Positions 1-6,050 of a DNA stretch of 20,868 nt are shown in pieces. Origin of the DNA: an uncultured Bacteroidales bacterium (lineage in GTDB: Bacteria > Bacteroidota > Bacteroidia > Bacteroidales > UBA932); contig CABUIX010000042.1 of NCBI GenBank assembly GCA_902491795.1, forward strand, positions 1-20,868, given 5' to 3'. The notes under the pieces are model-generated. The model saw nothing but the letters and a program-made list of their open reading frames with translations. It was not told the origin of the DNA and made no database searches. The translations under genes and the position numbers were made by a program. Every line of letters begins with the position of its first letter. The first letter of the stretch is position 1.

Positions 1-188
1 CCATGGCTGCCAGATGGCTGTTGGTGTTCCCGATGAATTGCAGGAACCGGCATACTTCACCAAGCATAACCACCAATCACGACAATTCGCTTCCAGAAAA
101 CCGCAGCAAGTGAAAGTAAAGCACGAAACTGCCTCAGCGAGCCGGCCGCGGTGCCTCAAGGAAGGCTCTTCCCGAGCCAAACGCCTGC
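1..188. other. No gene recognised (left edge)
   Basis: These bases lie downstream of the minus-strand esterase gene that ends at 189. Open frames exist on both strands, but their translations are low-complexity or basic and resemble no family I know. A weak 5-bp stem (GGCTC/GAGCC, 168-182) follows the stop codon without a T-rich tract, so I do not call it a terminator. Confidence 0.5.
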
Positions 189-1871
189 TCAATCTTTTGG
201 AACGAACCCTGTATTCTTCAGGAAATTATAGAACAACTCTATCCATTCGTCTTCAGGAGAGCCGTTGCCCCTATAACCGAAACCATGACGTGCATTAGGG
301 AAAGAATGAATTTCGGCTGTCTTGCGGGCTTTGCACCAATCAAAATACAAATTGGAATTGGGGCCGGGAATTTCATACTGGGATGCAGCAATGAAAAGCG
401 GCATGGCATCCTCAGGAACAGCCTGGCCATCATACATCGCACCATATATCAGCCCGATGAAGTCCGGTCTGTCCGCATCAGTATGCTCAACGGCAATACT
501 GTTCACCAGAGCGCCACCGGCAGAAAAGCCGACCATACCAACCTTCTCGGGATCAATTCCCCACTTGTCGGCATTCTCCCTGATAATCTCAAGCGCCTTT
601 CGTCCGTCGGCAACAGCCATATCCCTTGAATAACCCTGACTTTCAGCAACCTTGGCGGCCTCAGCATTCAACGCGGCAATTTCTTCTGTACGGGGCTCAC
701 CTCCATAGTTGCTCAAGGCAATTTTAGTGACATCCTCAACATTGTCTCCGGCATAAGGAGTACGGTACTTCAGGACAAAGGCGGCTATACCGTGACGGGA
801 AAGCCATTCGGCAACAGCCGGCCCCTCGTTGCTGTAGGACAGAGCCTGGAAACCTCCTCCCGGACATACGACAACAGCAGCACCTGTCCCGGCTCCCGGG
901 AACGGAAGGTATACCTCCATCGAAGGTTTGCTGACATTATACACGCAAGTGTTGACCTCATGCCAGAAAGGAGACATGTACTCAACCGTAACTTCGGGCT
1001 GGGTCCAGTTCTCGCTTCCAGGAACAGGTCCGTCATAAAGCTGTACCGTGAAACTGCGGGAACGGTTCATCATTGCCACGGCCTCATCAAAATTCATGAA
1101 CAGTCCCTTGGCCTTGCGCTCGGCATCCTGTTCGGCAACAATACGGTCAGCCTCTTCCTGTGGTATTGAATACAGCCCTTCTTCCCCAAGCACGTCTTCA
1201 AGAGCCGCATTCAGGATACGCTCCATCTTCGAATACGCATTAAGCTTGGGGTGAATTCCGTCATACGATTCATCAGGCGACATTCCGCCTTCGACTGTGG
1301 CCAAAGGGGTAAAGTAATCCACATAGGTGACATTGTCGTTTGTGCCGGCGTAAGCCTTCAGCTCGCCGTTCAGCTTCCTGATTTCGCTTGCCGCATCCAT
1401 TTCAGGAATAGGGAGATAATGAGCACACGGAGTCACCGAGCAAAGAAGGACATCTATGTTTTCGGCAAGAGCCAGTTCACACATTGCCTTGATGTTGCCA
1501 AAAACGTTCCTCTCCGGATAATAAGCCATTCCTGCCATCTGCTGGCATATATCGTTGGTGCCTGCCATGATGACGACAACGGACGGATCCAGAGCAAGGA
1601 CATCCTGCGAGAATCTGCAAAGCATCTGGCTGGCCGTCTGTCCGGATATTCCGCGCCCGACAAAGCCGTTCCTTTCGAAATATCCCGGATCGAAAGATGC
1701 CCAGTTCTCCGTTATGGAATCACCCATAAGGACAACCTTCACATCCGAGGGGACCACTGTATTTTCAGACTCGTACCGTTCGAAAGCGGGCCAGTCGGGA
1801 ACAGATTTGTCCTGGGCATGGCATGTCAGGAAGCCCAGAAGGACCAAAGGCAAAATAATAAGTCGTTTCAT
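189..1871 (-). CDS. Two-domain secreted esterase: SGNH hydrolase fused to alpha/beta-hydrolase
   Basis: A 560-residue exported protein with a signal peptide at about 1-20 (hydrophobic core, CHAQ end). Residues 44-225 form an SGNH/GDSL hydrolase: GDSIT with Ser52, GRGISGQT near 72-79, AGTND with Asn106, and the DGIHP acid/His pair Asp204/His207. Residues 290-555 form an alpha/beta-hydrolase of the acetyl-xylan/feruloyl esterase type: oxyanion loop PGGGF (337-341), nucleophile GFSAG with Ser450, and His529 in ARHGFG. Where relatives usually carry Asp-Asp (ASDD), this protein reads ASQYE (496-500), so the expected catalytic Asp is not obvious and Glu500 is the nearest acid. Such enzymes remove acetyl or aryl esters from polysaccharide side chains in the periplasm or outside the cell. 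The SGNH half is a clear paralog of the single-domain protein at 2429-3175. It is the last gene of the minus-strand esterase set. Family assignment is firm; the substrate is inferred. Confidence 0.9.
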   Translation of the reverse strand: MKRLIILPLVLLGFLTCHAQDKSVPDWPAFERYESENTVVPSDVKVVLMGDSITENWASFDPGYFERNGFVGRGISGQTASQMLCRFSQDVLALDPSVVVIMAGTNDICQQMAGMAYYPERNVFGNIKAMCELALAENIDVLLCSVTPCAHYLPIPEMDAASEIRKLNGELKAYAGTNDNVTYVDYFTPLATVEGGMSPDESYDGIHPKLNAYSKMERILNAALEDVLGEEGLYSIPQEEADRIVAEQDAERKAKGLFMNFDEAVAMMNRSRSFTVQLYDGPVPGSENWTQPEVTVEYMSPFWHEVNTCVYNVSKPSMEVYLPFPGAGTGAAVVVCPGGGFQALSYSNEGPAVAEWLSRHGIAAFVLKYRTPYAGDNVEDVTKIALSNYGGEPRTEEIAALNAEAAKVAESQGYSRDMAVADGRKALEIIRENADKWGIDPEKVGMVGFSAGGALVNSIAVEHTDADRPDFIGLIYGAMYDGQAVPEDAMPLFIAASQYEIPGPNSNLYFDWCKARKTAEIHSFPNARHGFGYRGNGSPEDEWIELFYNFLKNTGFVPKD

Positions 1872-1972
1872 TCTGTCAAAATAATATTATTTGATGATAT
1901 CATGTTAAATACGACGTTTTCCCCCGGCCTGGAAGAAACTCTGGCCAAAGGAAAACACCGTGAGACGAATAT

Positions 1973-1996
1973 GGTCCTGCACATCTGTGCAGGACC
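1973..1996 (-). terminator. Perfect 10-bp hairpin after the lipoprotein pseudogene
   Basis: GGTCCTGCAC and its exact reverse complement are separated by ATCT, giving a stable stem that starts 9 bases after the pseudogene stop at 2006 on the minus strand. The minus-strand sequence beyond it is not U-rich, so it may be a terminator without a strong U-tract, an mRNA 3'-end protector or a processing site. The hairpin is seen directly; its role is inferred from position. Confidence 0.45.
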
Positions 1997-2005
1997 GCTT
2001 CGGAA

Positions 2006-2421
2006 TTATCGCTTGATTTTGAAAGTATGCGAATAATTGTAGTGATGTCCCGTGTTCGCACCGTTGCCCTCCGCACATACGGCAATCCTCAGGTAATGAT
2101 ATTTGCCGGTATATTTGAATTCAGCCTGGTTCACGCTCAGGGAAGGGTCGATGGTGGTAAGCCTTTTTCTGAGAACCATAACCGACAACCACAATTTCAT
2201 CAAGAAGTATGGAATCTTCCTGAAGCGCGACCTCAATCTCGGCCTTGTTGCCGACGTTCACTTCCCTGGCGGTATAGCCGATACATCAATTGTGACCACT
2301 CCGGCCAAAAGTCTGGAATCGTCACTGACAGCAACCTTCACCAACCCGTCTTGAGCGCCTTCACTCCACAACCGGCAAGCATCAGCACAAATGACAAAAT
2401 GATGAAAGCGTACTTTGTCAT
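2006..2421 (-). pseudogene. Frameshifted lipoprotein gene carrying a SusC-like TonB-box segment
   Basis: The gene starts 7 bases after the stop of the SGNH gene at 2429. The first frame gives a lipoprotein signal with lipobox LAGC (residues 15-18) but stops after 27 codons, at 2338. Sequence then continues in other frames: about 2370-2280 (SDDSRLLAGVVTID), about 2280-2165 (GYTAREVNVGNKAEIEVAL, then LLDEIVVVGYGSQKK), and about 2165-2006 (ending YNYSHTFKIKR). Three single-base indels, near 2362, 2279 and 2165, would restore one frame of 138 residues. The middle part matches the end of the carboxypeptidase-D-like regulatory domain and the TonB-box signature of SusC/RagA outer-membrane receptors. 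The last 50 residues are not a SusC barrel end and I do not recognise them. Either this is a decayed small lipoprotein that had borrowed a receptor segment, or the remains of a receptor gene. Assembly errors could also cause the shifts. Confidence 0.65.
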
Positions 2422-2428
2422 ATGTCTG

Positions 2429-3175
2429 TTATCCGATTAATTTGGATATATATTTCATGATCACTTCCTCCATCACTTCGTAACCTGCGGCAGTGGGATG
2501 GCATCCGTCGCCGGAATACCCCTGCTTCATCCCGCCGTCTTTGTCAGCCATGGCAGAATAATAGTCCACATACTGAACTCCCGCAGCATCAGCGTACGCC
2601 TTGATCATCTCGTTGGCCTTGATCACCTCAGGAGCAGGCTTTGCGTCCGGAGCCCAAAAGAACCTGCTGCAGGGGGTCAGAGAGCACAAAAGAGGAACAA
2701 TGCCGTTTGCCCTGGCGATGTCGCACATTGCTGCCAGATTCTCCAGGGTGGCATCAAGGGAAATTTCACCGTCATTGCCGGCGATGTCATTTATCCCGGC
2801 CAGGATCACCACAACCTTCGGATTCAGTCCGACGGCATCCTGGCGGAAACGGGCAAGAATTCCTATTGAGGTCTGACCTCCTATGCCCCTTCCGATGAAC
2901 CCGTTGTCATCGAAAAATGCCGGATCGGCCCCATACCACAAATCGGTAATAGAATCACCGATGAAAACCACGTCCGTGTGAGAGACATGCTTGTTGGCCT
3001 CCGTATATGCTGTATAGCACATTCTTTCGGCGACAGTTTCCCGGTAAAGAAGAAGCGGCGCCTCGCTCTTCATTTCGGGAGGTACCGACGAAGACGAGCC
3101 CGGCGCCTGGCCGGACACTGGCAAAGCTGCAAAAGAAGAAAGCAACAATGCCAAAATGGAGATAAGATTTTTCAT
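2429..3175 (-). CDS. Secreted SGNH/GDSL hydrolase, single domain
   Basis: A 248-residue protein with a signal peptide (about 1-22) and a Ser/Pro-rich linker to about residue 35. The SGNH blocks are all present: GDSIT with Ser75, GRGIGGQT around 95-102, AGIND with Asn129, and GDGCHP with Asp223 and His226. It therefore looks catalytically competent and should deacylate small esters, probably acetyl groups on sugars, outside the cytoplasm. It aligns along its whole catalytic part with the first domain of the 189-1871 enzyme (shared FxxNGFxGRGIxGQT, VVVIxAGxNDI and LLCSxTPC), so the two arose by duplication. The frameshifted lipoprotein gene follows after 7 bases and was probably co-transcribed. 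About 210 AT-rich bases lie upstream, in which I found no convincing promoter box. The substrate is not readable from sequence. Confidence 0.9.
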   Translation of the reverse strand: MKNLISILALLLSSFAALPVSGQAPGSSSSVPPEMKSEAPLLLYRETVAERMCYTAYTEANKHVSHTDVVFIGDSITDLWYGADPAFFDDNGFIGRGIGGQTSIGILARFRQDAVGLNPKVVVILAGINDIAGNDGEISLDATLENLAAMCDIARANGIVPLLCSLTPCSRFFWAPDAKPAPEVIKANEMIKAYADAAGVQYVDYYSAMADKDGGMKQGYSGDGCHPTAAGYEVMEEVIMKYISKLIG

Positions 3176-3317
3176 ATTACAGTCAAATTCTTGCTTGAAA
3201 GCAACCGCAATATGGAGTTTATGACAACATTTTTATTACTACTATTATTTCAAAACTTGAAATTTTTATTTTATGTTTCATCGCACTTGCCATAAAATAT
3301 AACCAGTCGGGGATTTG

Positions 3318-3367
3318 AAAAATATTTTATTCAAAATGGCCCGCCCCATTCACTCATGGGACAGGCC
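3318..3367 (-). terminator. Intrinsic terminator after the alpha/beta-hydrolase esterase
   Basis: Read on the minus strand, bases 3367-3338 form a 12-pair stem (two G-U pairs) with the six-base loop GAGTGA, followed by a T/A-rich run from 3337 to 3318 ending in five T. It begins 21 bases after the stop codon at 3389. On the plus strand the two wobble pairs become mismatches, so it favours minus-strand transcripts. It separates the 4379/3389 gene pair from the 2429 gene. Confidence 0.75.
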
Positions 3368-3388
3368 AACCAACAAACCAACAACAGC

Positions 3389-4363
3389 CTAGTCAAATAT
3401 CCTGAAGCCGACGGTCTCGTCGGTAGCAGGAGGATCGGCATCAAATACGGTGTGCACCGTAAGTTTCATTCCTTTCATGACGAACTTGTCAATGAAAGTA
3501 TCAATTTCGTTGTAATTCCTGGCAAGCGGAGTCATCGCTATAATGTGGTCGGACCCTGTCTCCTCATACAGCCAGTGCGAGAATCCAAGTTCCATGAACT
3601 GCTCGTGCAGGTAGTTGGAACCATAGCACCAGCAACCGCCCTGCGGCCTCGTGTTGAATGGAACCGTCGGATCATCCGAACCATGGAAAAATAATATTGG
3701 GCACGGTGTCTTCTTCCAAACAGGTTCAGTTTCCGGAACATATATGCACCCCGCAAGCGAAATGACTCCTCCATAATTGAAATCCTCCGGAAGCCTTGAA
3801 GAATATTCACGCTCCCCCGCAACCTCATAAGCTGCATTGAGACTGGTCATGGCACCCGCACTGCTTCCCGAAACAAGAATCTTGCTGCCGTCAATGTTCC
3901 ACTCGTCGGCATGATCTAGAGCGAATGCCGTAGCGTCAATCATATCTTCGCATGCTATGCGCACTGCATAATCAAATCTGGTCTCGAACCCCTCGGGAAC
4001 AGGCAGATCCTCAACTTTTCCGTCCTTCGGAGGTTTCACTCCCAGACGATAGTCAATTGCGAGAACCACAAACCCCCTTTCCACGAAGTGCCCGTAATAC
4101 GGCAACTGAAAAGCTGACGAACGGCTGCCCATGGCGAACCCGCCGCCAAAAGCATATATCAGGACTGGTCTTTTTCCCTCATATGGCACTGTGGGGTCGA
4201 CATACTTGTCCATATAGAGCTCTTCTCCGTCCTTGACGGAATACAAAAAGGTTTCCTTCTGGACACTCTCCTTCAGTTTCGGAATGTCCTGCATCGGAGA
4301 ATTCTGGGCGAACACAGGTACTGCAGCGAGAAACAAGGCCGCAAACATGAATATCTTTTTCAT
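3389..4363 (-). CDS. Secreted alpha/beta-hydrolase esterase (carboxylesterase / feruloyl-acetyl-xylan esterase type)
   Basis: A 324-residue protein with a clean signal peptide (about 1-19, PVFAQ). The oxyanion-hole loop reads FGGGF (72-76), where HGGG is usual in this superfamily. The nucleophile elbow is GSSAG with Ser168, the acid is Asp230 or Asp231 in FFHGSDDPTVP, and the base is His273 in GSDHIIA, so the triad is complete. This is the carboxylesterase-B/BD-FAE-like group often found in Bacteroidota polysaccharide-use loci, acting on acetyl or feruloyl esters. It lies 15 bases after the sialate-O-acetylesterase-like gene, so the two form one unit, closed by the terminator at 3318-3367. 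It belongs to the same broad fold as the second half of the 189-1871 enzyme but is not a close copy. The physiological ester is unknown. Confidence 0.9.
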   Translation of the reverse strand: MKKIFMFAALFLAAVPVFAQNSPMQDIPKLKESVQKETFLYSVKDGEELYMDKYVDPTVPYEGKRPVLIYAFGGGFAMGSRSSAFQLPYYGHFVERGFVVLAIDYRLGVKPPKDGKVEDLPVPEGFETRFDYAVRIACEDMIDATAFALDHADEWNIDGSKILVSGSSAGAMTSLNAAYEVAGEREYSSRLPEDFNYGGVISLAGCIYVPETEPVWKKTPCPILFFHGSDDPTVPFNTRPQGGCWCYGSNYLHEQFMELGFSHWLYEETGSDHIIAMTPLARNYNEIDTFIDKFVMKGMKLTVHTVFDADPPATDETVGFRIFD

Positions 4364-4378
4364 TCCAAGTAAAGTTTG

Positions 4379-5812
4379 TTACCATTTGTCACTTCTGAAA
4401 GGGACGGCAGGCCACCCTTCAACATTATAGAGATTGCCCGGCAGGAAATCACGGAAGCAGTACCTTACCGCCACGGGGTCAGAGACCTTGTCGGAAGAAA
4501 CCTTGACCATGAAGCCGCCGTCAGGACCACGCCCGAATTTCATCTGCACCTCGGCATCGGCAGGATAGAAGACCTTGTCAGCGCCTGCAAGTTCAAAACC
4601 TTTCAACGGACCGGCAACACGGAAACCGTTGTCGGCATTTTCAAACCTGACAATCACGTCCGAACCTTCCACGCTCATGGACTTGAACACGGGACCCTCA
4701 GCAGGATTTCCGTATTCATAAGCCTTGCTCAAGGCCATGTAGGCAAGCCTGCGTCCAACCTCCTTCTTTCTCGCCGGATGAATCATCACGGTCTCGTAAT
4801 CATAGGCAAGATCATATGTGGAAATCATTCCTCCGTCAGGAATAAGCCTGGATGCCTTGAACTGCTGCTCCCTCAGATAGGGGCACTTGTCCTCGTAGCC
4901 GTTATTGTAGAGATAAGGAGCGAGTTCAACTATATAGAACGGCATACTGTCCAGTTCAAAGCGGCTCTTCCAGAGTTCCACCGCGGCTGCCAGCCTCTCG
5001 GCATAATCGGGACTTCCCACATTGGACTCTCCCTGATACCAGATCATGCCCTTAACTGTATAATTTGAAGCCGGTTCAAGCATACCATAATAATAATTGG
5101 TGGGAGCCTTGGTGAATTCTGCGCCGAACACCTTCTGGTCTGGATATTTTGCGAAAAGCCCGCTGTCCATCCAATCTTCGAGGAAAGATCCGCTCCAGCT
5201 GCAGCACACAATGCCTACAGGTATGTCCAGAGCCTCGGTAAGAGCCTCACCGAAGAAGAACGCGGTTGCGCTCACGTCCGCTGCCGTGGCGGGAGAGCTT
5301 GAGTGCCAGGTTCCTTTGGTGAAATACGACTTGTCGGTCCCGGTTGCCTTGTTGCGCTGTACGGTCACATAGCGAAGACCCTTGAGACGCCCCGACATGG
5401 CAATTGTCTCCTCAGCACCCTCAACATAGCAGCCGAACATTCCCTTCAAAGGCATTTCCATGTTGCTCTGGCCTCCGCAGAACCACACATCCCCGATCAG
5501 GACATTGTCGAGCACCACCTCCTCGGAGCCGCTGGAAAAGGTTATGCTGTATGGAGTATAACCGGCTTCCGGCGTGGACACCTTGACACTCCACAAACTG
5601 TCGGCGTCTGCCACCACCTCGTAAGACTTGTCATTCCATGAAGTTACGACCCGGAGGTCCGACCCGGGAGCCGCCTTGCCCCACAACCTGGCATCAGTCT
5701 GCTGCTGAAGCACGATGTCCCCCTTGAGAAGATCCGGAAGAATAATGTTCTCGCCCGCCGCAGGAAAGGCCGCAGCGAAACCCAAAGCGCACAAAAATGC
5801 AAATTTTTTCAT
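4379..5812 (-). CDS. Sialate O-acetylesterase-like SGNH enzyme (SASA family)
   Basis: The ATG at 5812 gives 477 residues and starts directly at a signal peptide (MKKFAFLCALGFAAAFPAAG). The longer frame from 5845 would only add 11 basic residues in front of it, so I chose the inner start. After a beta-rich region (about 20-105) come the family motifs: GGQSNM with Ser116, GMIWYQGESN, and IHPARKKEVGRRLA with the catalytic His. A second beta domain at the C terminus (from about 380) completes the usual layout. Members hydrolyse O-acetyl esters on sialic acid or, in many gut Bacteroidota, on plant xylan and pectin sugars, in the periplasm. It is the promoter-proximal gene of the minus-strand unit and is divergent from the EF-G-like gene across a shared 238-base region. 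No sialidase or sialic-acid gene is present, so a plant-glycan substrate is at least as likely. Confidence 0.9.
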   Translation of the reverse strand: MKKFAFLCALGFAAAFPAAGENIILPDLLKGDIVLQQQTDARLWGKAAPGSDLRVVTSWNDKSYEVVADADSLWSVKVSTPEAGYTPYSITFSSGSEEVVLDNVLIGDVWFCGGQSNMEMPLKGMFGCYVEGAEETIAMSGRLKGLRYVTVQRNKATGTDKSYFTKGTWHSSSPATAADVSATAFFFGEALTEALDIPVGIVCCSWSGSFLEDWMDSGLFAKYPDQKVFGAEFTKAPTNYYYGMLEPASNYTVKGMIWYQGESNVGSPDYAERLAAAVELWKSRFELDSMPFYIVELAPYLYNNGYEDKCPYLREQQFKASRLIPDGGMISTYDLAYDYETVMIHPARKKEVGRRLAYMALSKAYEYGNPAEGPVFKSMSVEGSDVIVRFENADNGFRVAGPLKGFELAGADKVFYPADAEVQMKFGRGPDGGFMVKVSSDKVSDPVAVRYCFRDFLPGNLYNVEGWPAVPFRSDKW

Positions 5813-5938
5813 ATCGCGATTTTTTCTTCGAAATTTCTTGGGCAAAAATTAGGAACAATCCGTTTTTCGCCCTAACACAATTGGCTCAAAAAATAAAAAC
5901 TTCATTTTATATCATCAATTGTTGCATCTTTTGTAAAA

Positions 5939-5955
5939 TGTATGGTTATCGTACA
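5939..5955. promoter_or_regulatory. Candidate activator site upstream of the EF-G-like gene
   Basis: TGTATGGTTATCGTACA is an imperfect dyad (6 of 8 positions paired, with outer TGTA/TACA arms). It ends 10 bases before the putative -33 element, a typical place for an activator. In Bacteroides thetaiotaomicron the EF-G2 gene is activated by the CRP-family regulator Cur, so a Cur-like site is a reasonable guess; I cannot compare it with the known motif here. Confidence 0.35.
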
Positions 5956-5965
5956 CAAAATTTAG

Positions 5966-5995
5966 TTTGTTTTGTCCATAATTTTATTAGCTTTG
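5966..5995 (+). promoter_or_regulatory. Bacteroidota-type promoter for the EF-G-like gene
   Basis: TTTG at 5966-5969 (-33) and TAGCTTTG at 5988-5995 (-7, followed by T) match the TTTG / TAnnTTTG(C/T) consensus with an 18-base spacer. Transcription should start near 6002, leaving a leader of about 50 bases before the ATG at 6051. Confidence 0.7.
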
Positions 5996-6050
5996 TATGA
6001 TTGCGCTTGAAAGACAAGCATAAAATGAAAAAACAATAACCAATCGAAAA

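Noticed and set aside
14..298. Open frame of 94 codons on the plus strand
   Set aside because: It runs 110 bases into the real minus-strand esterase, has no family resemblance, and no promoter is visible.
1251..2036. 261-codon plus-strand open frame
   Set aside because: It is the antisense shadow of the two-domain esterase, whose motifs and signal peptide are clear on the minus strand.
4376..5068. 230-codon plus-strand open frame
   Set aside because: Antisense to the SASA-type esterase gene; no recognisable motifs.
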